This document shows, one piece after another, positions 22,692 to 34,600 of a DNA stretch of 64,000 nt (its first letter is position 1; each line of letters opens with the position of its first letter). Below the pieces are notes generated by a model that was not told the DNA's origin, did not search any database, and saw nothing but the letters and a program-made list of their open reading frames with translations. The stretch is taken from assembly GCA_016858145.1 (NCBI GenBank), contig JAEHOE010000085.1, positions 124,001 through 188,000 on the forward strand. Reading direction: 5' to 3'. The stretch comes from Edaphochlamys debaryana (Eukaryota; Chlorophyta; Chlorophyceae; Chlamydomonadales). Position numbers and translations under genes: made by a program.

Positions 22692-25600
22692 TCAGGGCGC
22701 CAGGATCCGCCTGGTCAGCCTTGGGTCCTCTGTGGGCTGATTGCTCGAGTCCGCTCCCTGGACATCTGCGTCCGGTCTGACTGGGAGGGAGAGCAGGCGC
22801 CGGCTCCCAGGCAACGCGTTGCCGCTGCGCGCCAGGTGCCAGCGTGGCTTCATTGCCCTCAGCTTCAGCCAGTATCGCAGCAAGGGCCCGCCCTGGGACC
22901 TCGTCGGCGAGGAGGATGGGGAGGGCGATGTCGAGGAGACGGGCGAGGGGGAGGACGTGGGCGTTGTCGAGGGGACGGGCGAGGGGGAGGACGTGGGCGT
23001 TGTCGAGGGGACGGGCGAGGGGGAGGACGTGGGCGATGTTGAGGGGGCGGGCGAGGGGGAGAGCGTGGGCGATGTGGAGGGCGAGGGCGAGAAGGCGGGC
23101 GAGGGCTCTGGTGAAGACGAAGGTGATGGTGTGGGAGTCGGGGAGGCGGAAGGTGAGGGTGTGGGCGATGAGGAGGGCGCAGGCGAGGCGGACGGGGCAG
23201 GCGAGGCGGACGGCGCGGGCGACGAGGAAGGTGAGGGCGATGTGGAGGGCGCGGGCGAGGAGGGTGAGGGCGATGGGGAAGGTGAGGGCGAGGCGATGGG
23301 AGCCGGCGAAGGGTCATGCGGGGACCATGGGGATGCGGAAGGCAGGGGATTGGGCAGCGGTGATCCCAGAGGGTAATCAGGGGAAGGAGTGGGAGTGGGA
23401 GATTGCTGCTCCGGTGAAGGTGACAGCGACGACTGGGGAGGCCACGGCACCGGCAGCGATGGAGGGGGTGGCTGCATGGTTGGCGGTGCCCAGCTGGCGG
23501 GGCTGGGCGTCATCGTCGGTGGAGACCAGGGCCCAGGGCTGGGCTCAGACGAGGGCGACAGCGACGGAGACGGAGGGGCGCGCGTGGGAGAGGCGTCCGG
23601 GCCGGAGGATGGGGGCACGGGGCTGCCTTCCTGGGAACTTGGCACCACACTTGCAGGGGGAGGGATGGTGGGTTGCACGACTGACGGACTGGGAGGCGTG
23701 GACGGCGGGAGGGAGCTGGCCGGATTGGAGGACGGGACGGGGATGGGTTGCTCCGAGGGGTTTGGCGAGGCCGTGGGAGGTGGCGTAGGAGTAATGGGGT
23801 AGGACGGCGGAAGCGAGGGCGTGCGGGGCGGGGTGTACGACGGGGGATAGGACGGCGGCGAAGGTGGGGCGTAGGATGGTGGGGCGTAGGATGGTGGGGA
23901 GTAGGATGGTGGGGAGTAGGATGGTGGGGAGTAGGACGGAGGCGAAGGTGGAGCGTAGGATGGTGGGTAGGATGGGGGTGAAGGCGGGGAGTAGGATGGC
24001 GGGTAAGATGGAGGTGAAGGCGGGGGGTAGGATGGCGGGTAAGACGGAGGTGAAGGCGGGGAAGGTGGGGCGTAGGATGGTGGGGAGTAGGATGGTGGCG
24101 GGGCGTAGGACGGAGGTGAAGGCGGGTCGTTGGAAGGGGGAAGGGGCGGGGTGCTGGATGGAGGGTATGCAGTTGGAAGAGGCGAACCGTTCAGGGGTGG
24201 TTGCGTAGGGAACTGGGAGGGCGGGTAGGAAGGGGTTGATACTTCCGGGGGAAAGGAGGGGATGAGGACAGGCGGCGAGGGTTGCGGAGTCGGCCATGGC
24301 TGTACGGACGAGGGCGACGGTTGAGCATAGGGATGGGGGGACGAAGGAAGAAGCGGCGAGGGCAGCTGTGGCGTGGGGCTCACAGGGTTGCCCGGCGGAG
24401 CGGTGACGGACGGCGGCAGGAGTGATGGCGTGATGGGAGGAGTAGGAATGATAGGGTACGAAGAGGGTATCAGGGGGATCGGCGGCTTTGCAGATGGGGG
24501 TAGCGGTGCTGGCGAGGGCCCCTTGGGCGGGTGCTCTGGCAGCAAAGACGGGGTGATGGGTGGTGGCGACGGAGAGGGCTCTCCAGGCACCGGCGAGGGG
24601 ACCGGGGACTCCGCAGGTGGGGCGGAAGGCAGGACGGGGGAGGGTGTGGGAGAGGGCTCCCCAAGCACCGGCGAGGGGACCGGGGACTCCGCAGGTGGGG
24701 CGGAAGGCAGGGCGGGGGAGGGTGTGGGAGAGGGCTCCCCAGGCACCGGCGAGGGGACCGGGGACTCCGCAGGTGGGGCGGAAGGCAGGACGGGGGAGGG
24801 TGTGGGAGAGGGCTCCCCAGGCACCGGCGAGGGGACCGGGGACTCCGCACGTGGGGCGGAAGGCAGGGCGGGGGAGGGTGTGGGAGAGGGCTCTCCAGGC
24901 ACCGGCGAGGGTACCGGGGACTCCGCAGGTGAGACGGAAGGCGGGATCGGAGAGGGTGCGGGAGAGGGCTCTCCGGGCACCGGCGAGGGTACCGGGGACT
25001 CCGCAGGTGAGACGGAAGGCGGGATCGGAGAGGGTGCGGGAGAGGGCTCTCCGGGCACCGGCGAGGGTACCGGGGACTCCGCAGGTGAGACGGAAGGCGG
25101 GATCGGAGAGGGTGTGGGAGAGGGCTCTCCGGGCACCAGCGACGGTGAAGGGGACTCCACGGGAGGATAGGAAGGCGGGCTCACGGAGGGTGCGGGAGAG
25201 GGCTCTCCGGGCACCGGCGAGGGTACCGGGGACTCCGCAGGTGAGACGGAAGGCGGGATCGGAGAGGGTGCGGGAGAGGGCTCTCCGGGCACCAGCGACG
25301 GTGAAGGGGACTCCACGGGAGGATAGGAAGGCGGGCTCACGGAGGGTGCGGGAGAGGGCTCTCCGGGCACCGGCGAGGGTACCGGGGACTCCGCAGGTGA
25401 GACGGAAGGCGGGATCGGAGAGGGTGCGGGAGAGGGCTCTCCGGGCACCAGCGACGGTGAAGGGGACTCCACGGGAGGATAGGAAGGCGGGCTCACGGAG
25501 GGTGCGGGAGAGGGCTCTCCGGGCACCGGCGAGGGTACCGGGGACTCCGCAGGTGAGACGGAAGGCGGGATCGGAGAGGGTGTGGGAGAGGGCTCTCCGG

Positions 25601-28600
25601 GCACCAGCGACGGTGAAGGGGACTCAACGGGAGGATAGGAAGGCGGGCTCACGGAGGGTGCGGGAGAGGGCTCTCCGGGCACCGGCGAGGGTACCGGGGA
25701 CTCCGCAGGTGAGACGGAAGGCGGGATCGGAGAGGGTGCGGGAGAGGGCTCTCCGGGCACCAGCGACGGTGAAGGGGACTCCACGGGAGGATAGGAAGGC
25801 GGGCTCACGGAGGGTGCGGGAGAGGGCTCTCCGGGCACCGGCGAGGGTACCGGGGACTCCGCAGGTGAGACGGAAGGCGGGATCGGAGAGGGTGCGGGAG
25901 AGGGCTCTCCGGGCACCAGCGACGGTGAAGGGGACTCCACGGGAGGATAGGAAGGCGGGCTCACGGAGGGTGCGGGAGAGGGCTCTCCGGGCACCGGCGA
26001 GGGTACCGGGGACTCCGCAGGTGAGACGGAAGGCGGGATCGGAGAGGGTGCGGGAGAGGGCTCTCCGGGCACCAGCGACGGTGAAGGGGACTCAACGGGA
26101 GGATAGGAAGGCGGGCTCACGGAGGGTGCGGGAGAGGGCTCTCCGGGCACCGGCGAGGGTACCGGGGACTCCGCAGGTGAGACGGAAGGCGGGATCGGAG
26201 AGGGTGCGGGAGAGGGCTCTCCGGGCACCAGCGACGGTGAAGGGGACTCCACGGGAGGATAGGAAGGCGGGCTCACGGAGGATGCGGGAGAGGGCTCTCC
26301 GGGCACCGGCGAGGGTACCGGGGACTCCGCAGGTGAGACGGAAGGCGGGATCGGAGAGGGTGCGGGAGAGGGCTCTCCGGGCACCAGCGACGGTGAAGGG
26401 GACTCCACGGGAGGATAGGAAGGCGGGCTCACGGAGGGTGCGGGAGAGGGCTCTCCGGGCACCGGCGAGGGTACCGGGGACTCCGCAGGTGAGACGGAAG
26501 GCGGGATCGGAGAGGGTGCGGGAGAGGGCTCTCCGGGCACCGGCGAGGGTGCCGGGGAGTCCGCAGGTGAGGCGGAAGGCAGGACGGGGGAGGGCGACGG
26601 CGGAGAGAGCGACGGCGACGGCGGCACTGGCGAGGGCTCGCCAATGGGGATGGGCAGAAGCACGTAGTCGATGACGTGCACGATGGCCTGGGGCCGTGGG
26701 GACCGGGCAGGAAAGGGCTCAGTGATATGACCAAGGGCTGTCGGGAAAACATGTGGGGCCCAGCATGCAGCTCGCTAGACTGCGCAGCAGCCCAGCTGCC
26801 GCTCAGCAGGCCGCACCTGTCCTGCGCGCAGGTCCGACACCACCACATCAGCCGCGGACGCGGCAGCAACCACGCGCACGAGCGAGGAGACCCTGTGGAA
26901 TGCAAAGTCGGGGAAATGCAAGCTGAGCATGAGCGAGGGAGGAAGACTGCGCGGGTGCTCACCCCTTGCAAAGGCACCACACCCCGTAAGCACGCGCACA
27001 GACCGCTTCAGACCTCCCAAGTCTCACATCTCGATCGTGATGCTGTAGCCGACGAGGCTGGTGTTGTACTGGCTGGTGCCCTCGGGAAGAGCCTCGGTGG
27101 TGAGCAGCGCGTCAGGCACAAAGTGATAGGCCAGGAGCTCCATCAGGAGCTCCGAGTCCCAGGCGGAAGTCAGGTCCACACCGAGATCGGACGCCACGCG
27201 TTGGAAAGCCTGCGGAGGGCGACGTACAGGCAGCAAGAAGCAGACAATTAGCGTGTGACTGCAGACCAGAAAGCGAGGGGGCATGTCGGGGCTTGTGCAA
27301 GTCGATCCGGTGGGGCATTTTGGTAGGCTAGGGCTTGCTTCTCACCACGTCGCTGGGTGCGAAGAACGTGAGCACGATGTGCGGGTCGGAGCCGACGGCC
27401 TCCAGCTCGGGCAGGGCCGACAGGAGCGCCTGCAGCAGGGTGGTGTCGGGGCGCGCGGCGAGCAGCGCGAGGATGGTGGGGGCGGCAGGGGGCTGAGGGG
27501 TGGGCAGGTAGGGCGACGGGGCGCTGGGGATGACGGGGTAGCTGGGAGGTGGCGACGGCGAGGGGCGGTCGTCAACTGCCGGAGGGTATGACGGGGGATG
27601 CGTGGGGCTGGTTGAAGGCGGCGGCGGCGGCCCATCTGGCATCGGTGAGGAGGCTGGAGGGCTCGGGGGAGGATATGACGAGGGCATGTAAGGGGACGAC
27701 GGGGGAGCTGTAGGCGGTCGAGTGGGCCACGGCGGGGCCGGTGTGGTGGGGATGACCGGGTAGGACGAAGGGGGTGGGGCTGGCGGGGTCGAGGCTGTAG
27801 GCACAGGGGCATGGGGGTAAGATGGAGTGGGTGGGAGCGGCGCTGGCGGCGCAGGCGACGTGGGGATGATTGGGTAGGAGGGAAGGGGCGGGGAAGGGCG
27901 CGGCGGCACCGGTGAGGGGGTCTCAGGCACGTAGACTGGCGGCGAGGATACCGGCGAGGTCGAGGGCTGCTCGGGAGAAGGCGAGGGCTGCTCATGGACG
28001 GCTGGGGGAAGCGATGGCGACATGGGGTTGATGGGCGATGGCGACGGCATCGGTTCGCGCGGCAGCGGCGAGGGTGCCGGGGACTCCGTGGGCCCAGCGG
28101 AGGGTGGCATCGAGGGAGGGGGAGAAGGCGACGGCTGTCCCGGTACCGGCGAGGGTGCCGGGGACTCCTCCGGTGAGGCGGAAGGCAGGATGGGGGACGC
28201 CGACGGAGAGGACTCTCCAGGCACCGGCGAGGGTACCGGGGACTCCACAGGTGAGACGGAAGGCGGGATCGGAGAGGGTGCGGGAGAGGGCTCTCCGGGC
28301 ACCGACGAGGGTGCCGGGGACTCCGCAGGTGGGGCGGAAGGCAGGACGGGGGAGGGTGTGGGAGAGTGTACCGGCGGAGGCGCAGGGGACTCGACCGGCG
28401 GGTAGGAAGGGGGTGTGGAGGAGGGTGATGGCGAGGGGGAGGCGGACGGCTCTTGGGGTACCGGTGAAGGCGCAGGGGACTCGACCGGCGGGTAGGAAGG
28501 GGGTGTGGAGGAGGGTGATGGCGAGGGAGAGGGGGACGGCTCTTGGGGTACCGGCGAAGGCGCAGGGGACTCGACCGGCGGGTAGGAAGGGGGTGTGGAG

Positions 28601-31600
28601 GAGGGTGATGGCGAGGGGGAGGCGGACGGCTCTTGGGGTACCGGCGAAGGTGCAGGGGACTCGACCGGCGGGTAGGAAGGAGGTGTGGATGAGGGTGACG
28701 GCGAGGGAGAGGGAGACGGCTCTTGGGGTACCGGCGAAGGTGCAGGGGACTCGACTGGCGGGTAGGAAGGAGGTGTGGATGAGGGTGATGGCGAGGGAGA
28801 GGGGGACGGCTCTTGGGGTACCGGCGAAGGTGCAGGGGACTCGACCGGCGGGTAGGAAGGAGGTGTGGATGAGGGTGATGGCGAGGGAGAGGGGGACGGC
28901 TCTTGGGGTACCGGCGAAGGTGCAGGGGACTCGACCGGCGGGTAGGAAGGAGGTGTGGATGAGGGTGATGGCGAGGGAGAGGGGGACGGCTCTTGGGGTA
29001 CCGGCGAAGGTGCAGGGGACTCGACCGGCGGGTAGGAAGGAGGTGTGGATGAGGGTGATGGCGAGGGAGAGGGGGACGGCTCTTGGGGTACCGGCGAAGG
29101 TGCAGGGGACTCGACCGGCGGGTAGGAAGGAGGTGTGGATGAGGGTGATGGCGAGGGAGAGGGGGACGGCTCTTGGGGTACCGGCGAAGGTGCAGGGGAC
29201 TCGACCGGCGGGTAGGAAGGAGGTGTGGATGAGGGTGATGGCGAGGGAGAGGGGGACGGCTCTTGGGGTACCGGCGAAGGTGCAGGGGACTCGACCGGCG
29301 GGTAGGAAGGAGGTGTGGATGAGGGTGATGGCGAGGGAGAGGGGGACGGCTCTTGGGGTACCGGCGAAGGTGCAGGGGACTCGAAAGGAGTGTAGGAAGG
29401 GGGTGCGGAGGAAGGTGATGGCGAGGGAGAGGGAGACGGCTCTTGGGGGTACCGGCGAAGGTGCGGGGGACTCGACCGGCGGGTAGGAAGGAGGTGTGGA
29501 TGAGGGTGATGGCGAGGGGGAGGCGGACGGCTCTTGGGGTACCGGCGAAGGTGCAGGGGACTCGACCGGCGGGTAGGAAGGAGGTGTGGAGGAGGGTGAC
29601 GGCGAGGGAGAGGGGGACGGCTCTTGGGGTACCGGCGAAGGCGCAGGGGACTCGACCGGCGGGTAGGAAGGGGGTGTGGAGGAGGGTGATGGCGAGGGGG
29701 AGGCGGACGGCTCTTGGGGTACCGGCGAAGGTGCAGGGGACTCGACCGGCGGGTAGGAAGGAGGTGTGGATGAGGGTGACGGCGAGGGAGAGGGGGACGG
29801 CTCTTGGGGTACCGGCGAAGGTGCAGGGGACTCGACCGGCGGGTAGGAAGGAGGTGTGGATGAGGGTGATGGCGAGGGAGAGGGGGACGGCTCTTGGGGT
29901 ACCGGCGAAGGTGCAGGGGACTCGACCGGCGGGTAGGAAGGAGGTATGACGAGTGAAGGTGATGGCGAGGGCGAGGGTGAAGGCTCCTGGGGTACCGGCG
30001 GAGGCGCAGGGGACTCAAAAGGAGTGTAGGAAGGGGGTGCGGAGGAAGGTGATGGCGAGGGAGAGGGGGACGGCTCCTGGGGTACCGGCGAAGGTGCGGG
30101 GGATTCGAAAGGAGTGTAGGAAGGGGGTGCGGAGGAAGGTGATGGCGAGGGAGAGGGGGACGGCTCTTGGGGTACCGGCGAAGGTGCAGGGGACTCGACC
30201 GGCGGGTAGGAAGGAGGTGTGGATGAGGGTGATGGCGAGGGAGAGGGGGACGGCTCTTGGGGTACCGGCGAAGGTGCAGGGGACTCGACCGGCGGGTAGG
30301 AAGGAGGTGTGGATGAGGGTGATGGCGAGGGAGAGGGGGACGGCTCTTGGGGTACCGGCGAAGGTGCAGGGGACTCGACCGGCGGGTAGGAAGGAGGTGT
30401 GGATGAGGGTGATGGCGAGGGAGAGGGGGACGGCTCTTGGGGTACCGGCGAAGGTGCAGGGGACTCGAAAGGAGTGTAGGAAGGGGGTGCGGAGGAAGGT
30501 GATGGCGAGGGAGAGGGAGACGGCTCTTGGGGTACCGGCGAAGGTGCAGGGGACTCGACCGGCGGGTAGGAAGGAGGTGTGGATGAGGGTGATGGCGAGG
30601 GAGAGGGGGACGGCTCTTGGGGTACCGGCGAAGGTGCAGGGGACTCGACCGGCGGGTAGGAAGGAGGTATGACGAGTGAAGGTGATGGCGAGGGCGAGGG
30701 TGAAGGCTCCTGGGGTACCGGCGGAGGCGCAGGGGACTCAAAAGGAGTGTAGGAAGGGGGTGCGGAGGAAGGTGATGGCGAGGGAGAGGGGGACGGCTCC
30801 TGGGGTACCGGCGAAGGTGCGGGGGATTCGAAAGGAGTGTAGGAAGGGGGTGCGGAGGAAGGTGATGGCGAGGGAGAGGGAGACGGCTCTTGGGGTACCG
30901 GCGAAGGTGCGGGGGACTCGACCGGCGGGTAGGAAGGAGGTGTGGATGAGGGTGATGGCGAGGGAGAGGGGGACGGCTCTTGGGGTACCGGCGAAGGTGC
31001 AGGGGACTCGACCGGCGGGTAGGAAGGAGGTGTGGATGAGGGTGATGGCGAGGGAGAGGGGGACGGCTCTTGGGGTACCGGCGAAGGTGCAGGGGACTCG
31101 ACCGGCGGGTAGGAAGGAGGTGTGGATGAGGGTGATGGCGAGGGAGAGGGGGACGGCTCTTGGGGTACCGGCGAAGGTGCAGGGGACTCGACCGGCGGGT
31201 AGGAAGGAGGTGTGGATGAGGGTGATGGCGAGGGAGAGGGGGACGGCTCTTGGGGTACCGGCGAAGGTGCAGGGGACTCGAAAGGAGTGTAGGAAGGGGG
31301 TGCGGAGGAAGGTGATGGCGAGGGAGAGGGAGACGGCTCTTGGGGTACCGGCGAAGGTGCGGGGGACTCGACCGGCGGGTAGGAAGGAGGTGTGGATGAG
31401 GGTGATGGCGAGGGGGAGGCGGACGGCTCTTGGGGTACCGGCGAAGGTGCAGGGGACTCGACCGGCGGGTAGGAAGGAGGTGTGGAGGAGGGTGACGGCG
31501 AGGGAGAGGGGGACGGCTCTTGGGGTACCGGCGAAGGCGCAGGGGACTCGACCGGCGGGTAGGAAGGGGGTGTGGAGGAGGGTGATGGCGAGGGGGAGGC

Positions 31601-34600
31601 GGACGGCTCTTGGGGTACCGGCGAAGGTGCAGGGGACTCGACCGGCGGGTAGGAAGGAGGTGTGGATGAGGGTGACGGCGAGGGAGAGGGGGACGGCTCT
31701 TGGGGTACCGGCGAAGGTGCAGGGGACTCGACCGGCGGGTAGGAAGGAGGTGTGGATGAGGGTGATGGCGAGGGAGAGGGGGACGGCTCTTGGGGTACCG
31801 GCGAAGGTGCAGGGGACTCGACCGGCGGGTAGGAAGGAGGTATGACGAGTGAAGGTGATGGCGAGGGCGAGGGTGAAGGCTCCTGGGGTACCGGCGGAGG
31901 CGCAGGGGACTCAAAAGGAGTGTAGGAAGGGGGTGCGGAGGAAGGTGATGGCGAGGGAGAGGGGGACGGCTCCTGGGGTACCGGCGAAGGTGCGGGGGAT
32001 TCGAAAGGAGTGTAGGAAGGGGGTGCGGAGGAAGGTGATGGCGAGGGAGAGGGGGACGGCTCTTGTGGTACCGGCGAAGGTGCAGGGGACTCGACCGGCG
32101 GGTAGGAAGGAGGTGTGGATGAGGGTGATGGCGAGGGAGAGGGGGACGGCTCTTGGGGTACCGGCGAAGGTGCAGGGGACTCGACCGGCGGGTAGGAAGG
32201 AGGTGTGGATGAGGGTGATGGCGAGGGAGAGGGGGACGGCTCTTGGGGTACCGGCGAAGGTGCAGGGGACTCGAAAGGAGTGTAGGAAGGGGGTGCGGAG
32301 GAAGGTGATGGCGAGGGAGAGGGAGACGGCTCTTGGGGTACCGGCGAAGGTGCAGGGGACTCGACCGGCGGGTAGGAAGGAGGTGTGGATGAGGGTGATG
32401 GCGAGGGAGAGGGGGACGGCTCTTGGGGTACCGGCGAAGGTGCAGGGGACTCGACCGGCGGGTAGGAAGGAGGTATGACGAGTGAAGGTGATGGCGAGGG
32501 CGAGGGTGAAGGCTCCTGGGGTACCGGCGGAGGCGCAGGGGACTCAAAAGGAGTGTAGGAAGGGGGTGCGGAGGAAGGTGATGGCGAGGGAGAGGGGGAC
32601 GGCTCCTGGGGTACCGGCGAAGGTGCGGGGGATTCGAAAGGAGTGTAGGAAGGGGGTGCGGAGGAAGGTGATGGCGAGGGAGAGGGAGACGGCTCTTGGG
32701 GTACCGGCGAAGGTGCGGGGGACTCGACCGGCGGGTAGGAAGGAGGTGTGGATGAGGGTGATGGCGAGGGAGAGGGGGACGGCTCTTGGGGTACCGGCGA
32801 AGGTGCAGGGGACTCGACCGGCGGGTAGGAAGGAGGTGTGGATGAGGGTGATGGCGAGGGAGAGGGGGACGGCTCTTGGGGTGCCGGCGAAGGTGCAGGG
32901 GACTCGACCGACGTATAGGACGGCACCGGGGAGGCGGGAGACGGCGAGGGAGAGGGCTCGCTGGGTACCGGCGAAGGCTGCTCCGGGGAATAGTAAGGAG
33001 GTGGGGGAGACAAGCTCTCTGCAGGAGGAGTTGACGGAACTGTATAGGATGGGGGCGGCGGCGGGATTTGTGGGTACGAGGGAGACGGCGCCTGGGGTGG
33101 GGCCTGAGATGAGGGCTCCGGGGCTGGCTGCGGCTCGGGCGAGGGCTGTAGCTCTCCATGCGGGGACGGGGTGGGGGGCGCCGTGGATGGCTCAGGCCAA
33201 GCCAGCGGTGGAATGGACGGATAAGCGAATGTTGGGAACGGTGGGTAGACCGATGGATACCCGGGCGGGTAGGCGCCGGGCACTGGGCCGGTGGCCTCTC
33301 CCATCACCATGCGCCGCACGAGCTCCGCCACCTCCTCTCCAGAGTCAGCGGCGGCCTCGAGCACGCTGTCCAGGGACACATGGGCCTCCGCTTCGGATGG
33401 GTCGACACGGTCTTCGGGCTTGGGCGCACGGTAGTCGCCTAGGCAGGGAAGGGGAAGGCGTAGAAAGCGAGCGCACATCAGCACGGGCTCAGCTAGATCA
33501 TGTGCTGGGCAAGGGCAGCTTACCTCGCCAAAAGCCAGCGATCAGCTTGCGCAGGAGCTGACCCCAGCTCGCTTGGGGGCCGCCCTTCCAGCTGTAGCCG
33601 AGCCACACCACGGCGCCGGGAGTGCCGACCTTGCCGAAGGCCTGGGGGCCGAAGGGGTGTTCGCAGCACCAAGGAGAGCAGGGGAAGGGGCTCAGGCGGG
33701 CCCACGGCACAACTCCGGAGATGTGGAATTGCCATGCCCTACTGGTCTCCGCCGACCCACCTGCACTGAGACCTGCATGTCGCTTCCCCCCGCAGCGGCG
33801 GTGTAGAGCGGTATGGTGACCGCGTTGGGGTCTTGGTGGAGACACCAAGTCTTGAACAGGACAGTCTCAGCGCCCTCAAGTGTTGCCGGCCATGCGTCGT
33901 CCGTGTGGTCGTCTAGGAACCGTGAAGCCCACTCGGTCAACTGACTCTGCTGCTTGGGCGGAGTCGCCGAATCACTGCTGGCGAGCTCCCGGCAGACGCT
34001 CCAGCCACCTGGGGAACGGGCGGAAGCACAGTGGGTAGGGGGAGCAGTTGAGACGGGGCGAAGCCTTCATAGCTTGGCCAAGCTGCTTGTGTAGCACATA
34101 CTCTCCCCCACCTTCATATCCGAGGGCTTTAGCTATGAAGGTGCGCGCAGACGCGCCGTGGCCTGTTGCGGCATCGAGGATGATGACCAAGCCGCCCTCA
34201 GAGATGTATCTGCGTCCAGTATATAGGATGGACGTGAACAAGTGCCAACAGCAGAGTGTGCCTGCGATGCGCAGCGGCTGTGGCCTGCAAGCGCGCACCT
34301 CGCGACCGCGCGCATGTCCTCGACGGAGCTGTAGAAGACGCGCCCTTGCTGCACAGGTATGATGTATGCTACTGTAGATAGCTGTTTCGGACTTTGAATG
34401 CCCATAGGGCCTTGAAGACGCGGCTGTTTCCTGTCCGCGACGCGAACATTGCAGCCGAGCGCATCGAGCTGTCGCTGCAGCTCTTGGGGCCCCTGATCCC
34501 ATGCGAGGTCCAGTACCCCAGTAGAATCGCTCATGTAGAGCGACACGGGAGGCCTCTCTGTGGAGTCGCTAGCGCCGCCCATCTTCGGAAGGGCACATGC

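Noticed and set aside
24560..26674. Plus-strand 704-codon open frame opposite the 78-bp Ser/Pro array
   Set aside because: It is Arg/Ala/Gly-rich antisense of a repeat whose length is a multiple of three. There is no start context or domain, and the minus strand has FAS1 continuity and the conserved tail.
27328..33159. A separate 1943-codon minus-strand gene rich in Arg, His and Pro
   Set aside because: It is the second open frame of the Ser/Pro array. Only its downstream part (Ser/Pro repeats after about 29445, then FAS1) is real coding sequence, reached after the one-base shift at the GGGGG run.
28038..33561. Plus-strand open frames rich in [16 protein letters not shown] repeats
   Set aside because: These are antisense translations of the Ser/Pro minisatellite, interrupted wherever the 93-bp variant unit occurs. 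There is no evidence of coding.
33961..34010. Frameshift between exons 2 and 3 of the minus-strand FAS1 gene
   Set aside because: A normal intron (34111-34009, GTGGGG donor and CCCCAG acceptor, 103 nt) joins GYE to [11 protein letters not shown] in frame, so no indel is needed here.
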